A stretch of DNA of 64,000 nucleotides, taken from assembly GCF_003234965.1 (NCBI RefSeq), contig NZ_QKVK01000006.1, forward strand, positions 1 through 64,000, written 5' to 3'. Each line of letters opens with the position of its first letter. The first letter of the stretch is position 1. A program made the position numbers and the translations under genes. This document shows, one piece after another, positions 1-7,301 of this stretch. The notes beneath the pieces were generated by a model. It was not told where the DNA came from, ran no database searches, and was given only the letters and a program-made list of their open reading frames with translations. The DNA is from Aestuariivirga litoralis. Lineage in GTDB: Bacteria > Pseudomonadota > Alphaproteobacteria > Rhizobiales > Aestuariivirgaceae.

Positions 1-1
1 C

Positions 2-301
2 GTGTTCCGCGGCCTCGACCTCAAGCGCATGGCGCGCGACATGCGCCAGCCGGTGCTGGTCGACTTCCGCAACCTCTTTTCCATCGCCGATGCCCGCAAT
101 TCCGGCATGGATTATCATTCGATCGGGCGGCCCGCCTCCCGAGGGCTTCCGTGGCATGCCGGAGCGGAGCGGGTCGCCCCCGGCAGCGGCCGAGTACACG
201 GGAGTGGCGCAGCGCTGCCCACATGTATCGATGGATCTTCACCAGTTTGCAGCGAGCATTCGGCTCCGAACGTGTACTCCGATTTGATGGTTAAGGCATG
301 A
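2..301 (+). CDS. ugd: UDP-glucose 6-dehydrogenase, C-terminal end (5' partial, altered tail)
   Basis: The reading frame is already open at the window edge. Residues 1-45 match the C-terminal end of UDP-glucose 6-dehydrogenase, which oxidises UDP-glucose to UDP-glucuronate for polysaccharide synthesis: a DLKRMARDM helix, then PVLVDFRNLF and a terminal YHSIGRPA. Family members normally stop within a few residues of that point. Here about 50 further residues follow (rich in G, S, A and R) that resemble nothing I know, ending at a TGA at 299-301. The tail may be a read-through created by a deletion or frameshift next to the insertion-sequence scar downstream. Identity of the first 45 residues is fairly safe; the stop position is not. 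Confidence 0.6.
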   Translation: MFRGLDLKRMARDMRQPVLVDFRNLFSIADARNSGMDYHSIGRPASRGLPWHAGAERVAPGSGRVHGSGAALPTCIDGSSPVCSEHSAPNVYSDLMVKA

Positions 302-737
302 TTGGTTTCGGCGCCACGGTGGGCGGTGAAGCCAATCAGCGTTGCGCAGCTGCCCGCGCGGACTGCGGAATGAAGACCTCGGGGCTGGTGGCCGGTAGCC
401 TAGCGAGCCATGTGGTCAGGCGCGTTTTGTAGAAGCGACGCCAGCTTTCGACAGCGACGCCGACTTCAGCGAGAGTATGGATATACGGTACTCCCGTCTG
501 TCACGCGCGCGTGCGCGCGGAAAACTACGGACATTGGCTTGTTTTTGAGGCTGGGACGCGGTGCGGGGCTTCGCCGGACCTTGGCAGCATCCCCCCCGAC
601 TCCTGGGCGCCGCCCCCGGTTGCCCCCGGCAGGCCCGCCACAGCCCAGCGGAGGGGCTGCGGCGTCGATCGATGGCGAGGTGGGCACCCCCACGCCAGCC
701 CCTGCCTACCCCTGCCCTGGTGGGTGGCGGAGGGTGG
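302..737. other. Intergenic region without a recognisable gene
   Basis: Open frames occur here on both strands, but their translations are low-complexity, arginine- and proline-rich and show no domain. An alternating CG/TG purine-pyrimidine run lies near 503-520. The stretch 560-735 is very GC-rich and abuts the left end of the IS481 remnant. I see no promoter, tRNA or coding signal that I would defend. Confidence 0.5.
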
Positions 738-1800
738 TGTTCAGACCGGGGACATGGTTGACGCCTGTTCGGAGATATGGCTGACACTTTATTGATCCGT
801 CAAGTCGATTGAAGCGATTTGGTGGGAGGCGAAGAACACGCCGAACTGTCCGTCTTGGGCGAGTGGCCGGATGGCGAGGCGTTCGCCGCAGAAGGCTTCG
901 GGGACTTTCCAGTGTCGTCCCTGGAAGGAGATGTCGCTTTTGGTGGCCGGGACCTTGCGGGTGAGGGTGCCGTCCTCGTAGTGCGGTTGCGCGGGTTTGG
1001 ACGGCATGGGCCTTATGCTTGGCCGGTAACGGCTGGCGGGCACGGCGAGGCCCAGCGCCTCGTGCGGGCGCTGGTGATTGTAGACCAGGCGCCAGTGGTC
1101 GAAGGCCTTCTGGGCGTCGGCCCTGGTGGCGAGCGGACGGAGGCTCAGCACCTCCTCGTCCATGCTGCGGTGAAAACGCTCGTTCTTGCCCCGGCTCTGC
1201 GGGTGGTAGGGCCGGGAGTGGATGAGATCGACGCCAAGCTTCAGGAGCCACACCCGGAACCTGGTCCAGCAGTTGCCCTGCGAACCGCCCCACGGCGTGC
1301 CATTGTCCGTGAAGATGCGCGGCGGCAGGCCATGCACCGCGAACACCTGGGTGAGCGCCGCCTTCACCTCCTCGCCTGTCTCGCCGCCCAGCGCCTTGAG
1401 GCAGGGCGCATAGCGCGAATGGTCATCGACCACCGTGAGGGGGTGAAGCCTTGAGCCGTCGCCCAGCCGTGAATGGCCCTTGAAGTCCATCTGCCAGAGG
1501 TCATTGGGCGCTGCCGCCTCGAAGCGCAGGCGGGCCGGCTCGCCGCCCGGTTCCGGCAGGATCAGCCCATGGCGCTTCAGGACCTGGTGTACTGTCGAGC
1601 AGGCAGGCCTCGCCTGACCCGCCCTCTCGAGCACAGCCCTGATCTTGCGCGCCCCCCAGGCCGGATGCTCCGCCCGGGCCGCCAGGATCCGCTGCTCGAT
1701 GCCATCCGCTGTCCGGCGAGGGCTCGCCGGAGGGCGCCGCGAGCGGTCGGCAAAACCGCCAACATCTCCGGCGCTGGGACCATCCGCCACCATCCTGCAT
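738..1800 (-). mobile_element. IS481-family insertion sequence, truncated at the transposase 5' end
   Basis: The element is read from right to left. A TGT-starting end that fits the family is visible at about 738-765 (TGTTCAGACCGGGGACATGG), just past the transposase stop. The inverted partner of this sequence is not found between 1750 and 1900, so the other end is missing. The element breaks off near 1760-1800, shortly before a tRNA fragment. It is probably immobile unless helped in trans. The right boundary is approximate. Confidence 0.65.
789..1793 (-). pseudogene. IS481-family transposase, N-terminally truncated
   Basis: The 334-residue product carries a retroviral-integrase-type catalytic core with the DDE triad visible as D103 (LWQMDFKGH), D163 (IFTDNGTPWG) and E205 (RGKNERFHRS), plus the C-terminal Mu-type extension usual in this family. 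Family members begin with a roughly 50-residue helix-turn-helix region that precedes the GLADRSRRP-like linker. Here the protein starts almost at that linker (GGFADRSRRP, residues 12-21), so the DNA-binding N terminus is lost. The catalytic part looks intact, but a protein without the end-binding domain is unlikely to transpose. Confidence 0.8.
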
Positions 1801-1849
1801 CATCTGGATACAGTTTGGTGTGCCACCGGATAGTGCTGGGCGGTGATCT

Positions 1850-1891
1850 GCAATCAGGGGGTCAGGGGTTCGAGTCCCTTAGCCGGCACCA
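1850..1891 (+). tRNA. 3' fragment of a tRNA-Thr gene (not a functional tRNA)
   Basis: The sequence contains the 3' side of an anticodon stem, a variable region, a perfect T arm (AGGGGTTCGAGTCCCTT) and a 3' acceptor strand GCCGGCACCA. The GCCGGC acceptor and the AATCAGG anticodon-stem strand match alphaproteobacterial tRNA-Thr(UGU) from memory. No matching D arm or 5' acceptor strand (GCCGGC) lies in the 60 bases upstream, and the bases 5' of the anticodon do not pair properly. A lone 3' tRNA end is the usual footprint of tyrosine-recombinase integration (an att site); a deletion by the neighbouring insertion sequence is the alternative. Confidence 0.75.
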
Positions 1892-1940
1892 GTGGTACCG
1901 GTGCGCATCTTTGTCTCTCCTTCCGTGTCAGGATGAAGGA

Positions 1941-3155
1941 CTAGCGGCCATTTCGCTGCAATCTCGACTTGATGGCTCTTGCAATGAGGCCGATGTCGCC
2001 CCGGGCCAGTGCGGCGCCGAGCTTGCGGCTGCGCTGCGTGGCGCGGTTCCAGCGCGTCGGGGGGCGGTAGCCGGCCACGCGGTCCTCCAGCATCCGCAGC
2101 CAGTCTCCCGTGACGTTGTGGCGGCGTGCATAGGCGATGATCGACTGGAGTTCGAGGAACTGAACCTCGTTGCGGATCGGCATGGTGGTGATCGCCGCCG
2201 GATCGAAGGGTGTGCTGAAACAGCCTGGCGTGGCATCACCCAGCGCCATGAAGTTCAGCCTCGTGCGGATGCACTTCTCGCAGGTCCCGCAGTTCTGGCC
2301 GGGGTCAGGCCCTTCCCAGCACACCTTGAGGCTGGTCACGGCCGTGGGGTGCCTGGCGATCAGGGCGACCTTCTCGGTTCGCGAATATCCAGCACCATCA
2401 TGGATGATGCGCATCTGGCTGCCTGACAGGAGATGGTCGGTGATGGGGCTGGAGCCCCAGGGTATCACCAGCGCGTCGTAAGGCTCGGAACTGCCGACCA
2501 GCGCATCGCTGTGATCGTGGGAGAAATTGTGCAGGCAACATGCAAGTTGGGCGGCAACCGAATCCTCCCAGTCCTGCGGCAGGGCCTGCCGCAGATTGGT
2601 GCGCACGACCCTGATGTCGAGGCCCAGCTGGCGGGCCAGTGGTGTCAGGCGTTCCGTGAGGCGGGCAAACCCGTCCACAGCGCTCAGCGGAACGTCGAAA
2701 CCATGCACCAGCACGAGCGTGTCATCGAGCGGCTGACCATCGAGGGCGCGGTTTTGCCGGCAATGGCGGAGCATGGTGAAGATCGAATCGACGCCACCGG
2801 AAAACGCCGCGAGTGCCTTTCGGGGGCGCACCCCGTCCAGATGGACAACGGTATCGGCCGTGATCGCGATACGCCGGTAGCGCTGCGGCCGCCACAAGGT
2901 CCACGCCTCCTGGTATTCACGCAGGTTGGCGAGCAGCTCGTGGCTTACCGCGCCGCGGACGTGAAGCGCCTCGCCCTTCTCCATGGCGTAGAAGATGACA
3001 CCGAGCACGAAGCCATCGAGGACGGCCGGAACTGCAAGATCCGTATCCGCGATCTCGAAGAAGATGTCCTTGGCTGCCGTACCGTCCCCGTGAAAGAGCG
3101 TGACGGTCCTGACGGTCCCTCTTCCGGATACCTCCTGCGAGAACCTCAACTCCAT
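1941..3155 (-). CDS. QueC-like PP-loop ATP pyrophosphatase-fold protein
   Basis: This 404-residue protein has an N-terminal region of about 110 residues of unknown type followed by a PP-loop domain with SGGVDS at residues 119-124, the AMP-forming nucleotide-binding motif. Cysteines C279, C289, C292 and C295 (NCGTCEKC) repeat the C-x(8,9)-C-x2-C-x2-C zinc pattern of QueC, the 7-cyano-7-deazaguanine synthase. QueC is about 230 residues, so the extra N and C domains and the gene setting argue against a role in queuosine. It probably adenylates a carboxylate to make an amide or nitrile bond, the step done by asparagine-synthetase-like proteins in related cassettes. It is the last gene of the minus-strand cassette, 83 nt after the nucleotidyltransferase gene. 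Fold assignment is solid; substrate unknown. Confidence 0.7.
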   Translation of the reverse strand: MELRFSQEVSGRGTVRTVTLFHGDGTAAKDIFFEIADTDLAVPAVLDGFVLGVIFYAMEKGEALHVRGAVSHELLANLREYQEAWTLWRPQRYRRIAITADTVVHLDGVRPRKALAAFSGGVDSIFTMLRHCRQNRALDGQPLDDTLVLVHGFDVPLSAVDGFARLTERLTPLARQLGLDIRVVRTNLRQALPQDWEDSVAAQLACCLHNFSHDHSDALVGSSEPYDALVIPWGSSPITDHLLSGSQMRIIHDGAGYSRTEKVALIARHPTAVTSLKVCWEGPDPGQNCGTCEKCIRTRLNFMALGDATPGCFSTPFDPAAITTMPIRNEVQFLELQSIIAYARRHNVTGDWLRMLEDRVAGYRPPTRWNRATQRSRKLGAALARGDIGLIARAIKSRLQRNGR

Positions 3156-3238
3156 GACTGCGTCCTCACTTGCAACCCCCTGACGTATAAGTCAGGCAAA
3201 CGCCCGTTTTCACTTCATCCCCGCCTCTCAAAACACCC

Positions 3239-4321
3239 TCAGGCCGGATTGCGGGACGGGTCTTGGCGCGGCCCCATGCCCTTGATGCGGCGACGCAGGC
3301 CGACGGCCGGCCGCAGGGCCGCGAGCAGGCGCACGGGGTTGAGGAGGCCGGCACGATCCTCCTCGAACAGCCGCGCCATGAGCCGGTGCAACTCGCCCTC
3401 GGCGTCGGAGCGGGCGCGCGCTTCGGCGATCTCGGTGGCGAACACCTTCTCGACGGCCTCCGTCGGAAAATCGGGGATGAACCGGTTGGCCACGGCAAGC
3501 GCCCTCGCCAGCCTGATCTGGAGCTTGCGGTTCAGGGCCTCCTGGCGCAGCAGCGCCCAGTCGAAATCCGGATGTGCACGCAGGATGGTGGCGGCATCAT
3601 AAAGCCAGTCCAGGCGTTCCTGGTGGCGATCGCGCAAGCCATTGAGCATGGCGGTGAGGAGCTCATCCTCCGGCGCGAGAACCCTCAGTGTCATGCCCTT
3701 CCACGTGATCTGCCGTGAGCGCTGCCAGAAGCCGTCATCGGCCCGCGGCGTGCGGCATTCGGCAAGCGCGTTCCAATGCAGGTCGACACCATTGCCGGCG
3801 GAGTCGGTGTAGTCGTCCGAATGCCGGTTGCGCGGGCTCGATCCGGCAGGCGCCTTGAGGCTGAAGCCAAGCCCGGCGAGCACGGCCTCGGCGCGCGGCT
3901 TGTCCGCGAGGTGGATCAGCACATCGCAATCACCGAAGGACCGGAGCGCCGCGCTGGGGTGATATTGCAACACCACGGCCGTGCCCTTGATGAGGATGAA
4001 GTCGATCCCGGCTTGCTGGAGGGCACGCAGCGTGCGCTCGATCACCGCGAGCAGCCGGCTGTTGCGATAAAGGAAGTAGCGGTAGATGCCCTTGAGGCGC
4101 CCCTGGTGCGGGGCCAGCACGGGGTCCGCGCCGGCCTCGGCGTAGAGTGCGGGGATAAGGCGGTAGGATGATGCACCGATCCTGTCGATATCCACCGTGA
4201 GCGCCCACTTCTGCAGGGCGGTGTGGCGGGACTGGCCCTCGCCGAGAAGTGCCTCCAGCATGTAGCCGTGGACCTCGCCGATGCCGGACCGCAAGAACGC
4301 ATAGAGATCCGGCAGGCTCAT
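3239..4321 (-). CDS. Nucleotidyltransferase family protein (NTP_transf_5 type)
   Basis: The 360-residue product resembles the uncharacterised nucleotidyltransferases found in exopolysaccharide and modified-peptide loci. The core is FILIKGTAVV (K112, G113) followed by R127 and the metal-binding pair D131/D133 in SFGDCDVLI. The DLHWNAL and ERLDWLYDAA segments are also typical of the group. The start at 4321 forms an ATGA overlap with the upstream glycosyltransferase stop, so the two are translationally coupled; the longer open frame upstream lies inside that gene. Relatives in lasso-peptide clusters act with kinases on the peptide C terminus, and others accompany glycan synthesis. Which applies here cannot be read from sequence. 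Confidence 0.75.
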   Translation of the reverse strand: MSLPDLYAFLRSGIGEVHGYMLEALLGEGQSRHTALQKWALTVDIDRIGASSYRLIPALYAEAGADPVLAPHQGRLKGIYRYFLYRNSRLLAVIERTLRALQQAGIDFILIKGTAVVLQYHPSAALRSFGDCDVLIHLADKPRAEAVLAGLGFSLKAPAGSSPRNRHSDDYTDSAGNGVDLHWNALAECRTPRADDGFWQRSRQITWKGMTLRVLAPEDELLTAMLNGLRDRHQERLDWLYDAATILRAHPDFDWALLRQEALNRKLQIRLARALAVANRFIPDFPTEAVEKVFATEIAEARARSDAEGELHRLMARLFEEDRAGLLNPVRLLAALRPAVGLRRRIKGMGPRQDPSRNPA

Positions 4322-5043
4322 GCCGGCTGCCCGTCCGCCGCCTGCGCCAGCTTCCGGCGGCGCAGCATCGATTCCCGCACGATGCGCAGCCGGCTGGCCT
4401 CGATCTCGGCCTTGCGGGTGAGCGTCATGTTGGCGCCATGGATGCGGCGGTGCATCACGATGTCGTCGATGAACCTGATGCGCGCGCCGAGGTCCTGCGC
4501 CCGGGCCCACCAGGCCAGGTCGCCATGCGCGGGATAGCCTTCGTCGATGCGGCCGAACGTGGTGACCGCAGAGGCACGCAGGATCGAGGATCCGGCGAGG
4601 TGCCCATGCTGCGGCCGTTGCGGCAGGGCAAGACGGGCCCGGTCAGCCTCGCTCATCTCGGGGGTGTGGAAGCAGGTGAAGCGCCCCGTGACGATGTCGG
4701 GCACCGGCGTTCCGGCAAATTGCGCCATGAGGCAGCCGATCGCGCCGGGTGCCAGCAGGTCGTCGGCATCGAGATGCAGGAAGAAATCGCCCTGCGCCTC
4801 GTCCATGCCGACATTGCGCGCCACCGCAAGACCGCCATGCGGGCGGCCGATCACCCGCACAGGCTGGCCGAAACCTTCGGCAACAGCGGCAGAGCGATCC
4901 GTCGATCCGTCATCCACCACCACGATTTCAAGCACCGGCCAATCCTGCGCGAGAACGCTGCTGATCGTCTCCGCAATGTAGCGCTCGGCATTGAAGGCCG
5001 GGATGATCACGCTGATGCGGCCAGAGGATATGTCGTTCACCAT
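4318..5043 (-). CDS. Family 2 glycosyltransferase (first of a tandem pair)
   Basis: A 241-residue GT-A fold protein that transfers a sugar from a nucleotide-sugar donor. It shows the GT2 opening SVIIPAFNAERYI (11-23), the UDP-binding VVVDDGSTD (41-49) and the metal-binding DADD at 92-95. No membrane segment is present, so it should act at the cytoplasmic face. The start at 5043 lies one base after the stop of the second glycosyltransferase (TGACATG), and the stop overlaps the next start as ATGA. At 241 residues it has no room for extra domains. The acceptor is unknown; the neighbours suggest a peptide, protein or lipid carrier handled by the cassette. Confidence 0.85.
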   Translation of the reverse strand: MVNDISSGRISVIIPAFNAERYIAETISSVLAQDWPVLEIVVVDDGSTDRSAAVAEGFGQPVRVIGRPHGGLAVARNVGMDEAQGDFFLHLDADDLLAPGAIGCLMAQFAGTPVPDIVTGRFTCFHTPEMSEADRARLALPQRPQHGHLAGSSILRASAVTTFGRIDEGYPAHGDLAWWARAQDLGARIRFIDDIVMHRRIHGANMTLTRKAEIEASRLRIVRESMLRRRKLAQAADGQPA

Positions 5044-5044
5044 G

Positions 5045-5797
5045 TCAGTCCTTCCCCGGCGGCCCGGATTCGCGCTGTGCTGCAAGCGGGGCCAGCGACT
5101 TTGCCTCGCCCTGGCCCGACCTGCGGCGCTGCAGCGACTTGCGCAGCATGAGCGCGAGGTACGTGCGGTTGGCCTCCTGATCGCGCGTGATGTTGCTCCA
5201 GTGCAGCCGCTGGCGCAGCAGAAGCCCGTCATGGAGCAGCATTGGAACCTGGCACTCGCGGGCGCGCATGAACCAGTCCCAGTCGTCGCAGTGGCGCAGG
5301 CTCTCATCGAGCATGCCCACCTGATCAAAGACGCTGCGGCGGAACAGGCAGACGCCGAGCTGGGTGGAAATCTTTTCCTCGGTCTCGATCGCACGGAAGA
5401 CCAGCGGCTCCCCCGGTTCACTGGCAACCTCCTCGCGTTGCAGGCGGCCGATGGCAATGGCCGCCGCCTTGTCGCCGCGCAGCTTCGCAACCTGCAGCGC
5501 CAGTGAGCCTGGCTCATAAACGTCGTCGGCGTCGAGGAAGCCGATGAACTCACCCTGCGCCACGGCCAGGCCACGGTTACGGGCCGATGGCGGCCCGCCA
5601 TTGGCCTGGCGGATCAGCGTCACCTCGGCCCCGAAGGCCTGCACGGCTTCGGCGGTGCCGTCCGTCGAGCCGTCATCGACGACGATGACCTCCTTTGCCG
5701 CGTGGCTCTGCTGCAGCACGCTGCGAACCGCCGCGGCGACGAAGAGTTCGGCATTGTATGCCGGGATGATGACACTCACCAGGCCCTCAACCGGCAT
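5045..5797 (-). CDS. Family 2 glycosyltransferase (second of a tandem pair)
   Basis: A 250-residue GT2 protein with VSVIIPAYNAE near the N terminus, VVDDGSTDGT (D41, D42) and DADD at residues 89-92, followed by a DESLRHCDDWDWFMRA acceptor-side segment typical of the family. I chose the ATG at 5797 because the conserved fold begins four residues later. An in-frame ATG at 5845 would add 16 residues without homology and lie deeper in the kinase gene. The start overlaps the kinase 3' end by 11 nt. It is clearly related to the next glycosyltransferase but not a recent duplicate, so the two may add different sugars. Confidence 0.82.
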   Translation of the reverse strand: MPVEGLVSVIIPAYNAELFVAAAVRSVLQQSHAAKEVIVVDDGSTDGTAEAVQAFGAEVTLIRQANGGPPSARNRGLAVAQGEFIGFLDADDVYEPGSLALQVAKLRGDKAAAIAIGRLQREEVASEPGEPLVFRAIETEEKISTQLGVCLFRRSVFDQVGMLDESLRHCDDWDWFMRARECQVPMLLHDGLLLRQRLHWSNITRDQEANRTYLALMLRKSLQRRRSGQGEAKSLAPLAAQRESGPPGKD

Positions 5798-6821
5798 GCT
5801 GCACCGCTCTGTGATGGATGATGCCGAGCAATTCGCCGGCCGCACGCGAGGGATCGCCGCCGACCCTCAGCCGCCAGCACGGCAGTTCGCGCAACACGGC
5901 GGTGATGGCGCCGAAGGACTTCGCCCGCTCGCCCGGAAGCTGGAACAACGTGCTCGGCGCAAGCGCGCGCAGGGCTTCGGCACGTCCCAGCGGCTCGGCC
6001 GTGCAGCCGTTGCCCGGCACGATCATCGGCACGACGACGGCGCGCAGCGGCGCCGCGCGCTGCAACGCCGCCGGACAATGCTCAGCGAGGAAGATGATCG
6101 ACTTGCCTCCGGGGTCCTTGAGGCCGGCGGCAAACGCCGGGCTGAGCAGCGGCAGGCGGGCGATGGAATTGCCGTCTGCCTTGCCGCTGCTGAACAGCGA
6201 ATGGACCATGGGCCATGGGCCCGGCTGCAGCAGGCAGTAGTCATCCGAAAGATAGTTGAGCTCTGAGCCGATGCAGGCCAGCGCCGTCGTCGACTTTCCG
6301 GATCCGCCACGGCCCACCAGCAGCACTGCTCCCTCCGGACGGCCGACGGCCGCGCCATGAACGAGTTGCAGCCCGTGCCCGGCCGACCACCAGTGCAGGA
6401 TGCGCAGGAAGGGAGACCCCGGTTCCCAGCTCGAAAGCGTGGCGTGATCGGGCACCCGGAACAGTGCCAGGCCGCGGGACGCATCATAGGCTTCGAGGCG
6501 CCTTGTCTGATGATCGGCGGCAAAGCGCAACGGTCCATCGAGGAACGTCACCCCCTGCTCCGTCCCGGCAAGGGCCGGCTCGGGCGTGGACACGCCCGCC
6601 GCCGCGTCGTCCCAGCACAGGATGGTGAGGTCCGCGGCGCTGGGCTGCGCTCGCTCGAGGTGGCCGAAGGCCGGAAGAAGCCGCGACGCCAGTCCCCGGC
6701 CGGCAAAGCGGAAGCGCAGCGTGTGCTCCGCGATGCGGCAGCTGTGCTCGACGATGCCGGAGGGCTCCGCCTGCGCGAAGAGAATGCCGGCAAAATCGAA
6801 GAGACTGCGGGGATCGGTCAT
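5787..6821 (-). CDS. HprK-related kinase (HprK-rel-A type)
   Basis: The 344-residue protein has an N-terminal beta-rich region (1-140) and a P-loop domain resembling HPr kinase/phosphorylase. Visible motifs are HGAAV at 155-159, a Walker A GRGGSGKST at 170-178 and LSDDY at 191-195, where HprK places its catalytic aspartate. HprK phosphorylates a serine on the carrier protein HPr; no HPr or PTS gene is near. Its direct coupling (ATGA overlap at 6818-6821) to a PqqD-like protein matches the HprK-rel-A/PqqD pairing seen in several proteobacteria and recalls the HprK-like kinases that phosphorylate lasso peptides. The likely target is therefore a peptide or a glycan carrier. Confidence 0.8.
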   Translation of the reverse strand: MTDPRSLFDFAGILFAQAEPSGIVEHSCRIAEHTLRFRFAGRGLASRLLPAFGHLERAQPSAADLTILCWDDAAAGVSTPEPALAGTEQGVTFLDGPLRFAADHQTRRLEAYDASRGLALFRVPDHATLSSWEPGSPFLRILHWWSAGHGLQLVHGAAVGRPEGAVLLVGRGGSGKSTTALACIGSELNYLSDDYCLLQPGPWPMVHSLFSSGKADGNSIARLPLLSPAFAAGLKDPGGKSIIFLAEHCPAALQRAAPLRAVVVPMIVPGNGCTAEPLGRAEALRALAPSTLFQLPGERAKSFGAITAVLRELPCWRLRVGGDPSRAAGELLGIIHHRAVQHAG

Positions 6822-7240
6822 TCCGCCTTCGGGTTCTTGATCGGCCAGCCGGCTTCCGTCACTTCATGGATGGGGTCGATGAGCAGCATTTCCTGCATGT
6901 CGGTGAATTTCTGAAGCTGCGGCGCGGCGAACACCCCACGCGGCGCGAAGGGGCGCGCCGCATCCCGCCCGGCTGTGGCGTAGGGCACGACGAGTTCCTC
7001 CGCCACCAGTTGGGCAACGAAATCGGCCACGGGCTCAGCGACGCTCTCGCGCGCCACACCGGCATCGTCGGCGAGGCAGGCGGCAATGTCATCGGCTGTC
7101 CAACCGGCGGCCAGTCCCTGCCACACGTCGAGCGCCGCATCACGCAGGCTATAGTAAGTACCGGACTGGAGATGGATGACCACGGCCTCGCCGTCGAGGA
7201 TCTCGCTCACCACATCAGGTTCATTTGGCCGGTACTGCAT
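6818..7240 (-). CDS. PqqD-like (RRE-fold) protein with a conserved-looking C-terminal tail
   Basis: Residues 1-85 have the PqqD pattern: a beta-hairpin containing ILDGEAVVIHLQSGTYYSL followed by a helical part ending in FVAQLVAEELV. PqqD folds bind leader peptides and present them to modifying enzymes. Unlike PqqD (about 90 residues), this protein has 140 residues. After a linker, residues 111-134 form a distinct segment, KFTDMQEMLLIDPIHEV followed by TEAGWPI. I recall similar tails in PqqD-like partners of HprK-related kinases. It is the first gene of the cassette, preceded by an AGGA ribosome-binding site, and overlaps the kinase start by 4 nt. The tail may be a substrate segment or a docking element. 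Confidence 0.75.
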   Translation of the reverse strand: MQYRPNEPDVVSEILDGEAVVIHLQSGTYYSLRDAALDVWQGLAAGWTADDIAACLADDAGVARESVAEPVADFVAQLVAEELVVPYATAGRDAARPFAPRGVFAAPQLQKFTDMQEMLLIDPIHEVTEAGWPIKNPKAE

Positions 7241-7249
7241 GCGTCACAT

Positions 7250-7289
7250 TCCTGTGTATGTCCTGTGAGCGACCTATAAACATCCTGTG
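7250..7289 (-). promoter_or_regulatory. Three helically phased direct repeats CACAGGA upstream of the pqqD-like gene
   Basis: On the minus strand the heptamer CACAGGA occurs at 7283-7289, 7261-7267 and 7250-7256. The spacings are 22 and 11 nt, that is two and one helical turns. The last copy also supplies the ribosome-binding site. Such phased repeats suggest a regulator binding on one face of the DNA across the start region of the cassette. Confidence 0.4.
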
Positions 7290-7301
7290 ATGCCGCGTGA
7301 A
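7273..7301 (-). promoter_or_regulatory. Candidate sigma-70 promoter of the HprK/PqqD cassette
   Basis: On the minus strand, TTCACG (7301-7296) and TATAGG (7278-7273) are separated by 17 nt, each matching the consensus at four of six positions. It lies about 35 nt upstream of the pqqD-like start, and one CACAGGA box falls in its spacer. The rest of 7302-7674 shows no gene that I can support on either strand. Confidence 0.35.

Noticed and set aside
416-787. Overlapping frames on both strands between the ugd end and the IS481 remnant
   Set aside because: Low-complexity R/P/G-rich translations without motifs; compatible with noncoding GC-rich DNA.
1850-1891. Possible intact tRNA with anticodon TGC (Ala)
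   Set aside because: The 5' anticodon-stem strand does not pair and no D arm or 5' acceptor strand exists upstream; only the 3' part is real.
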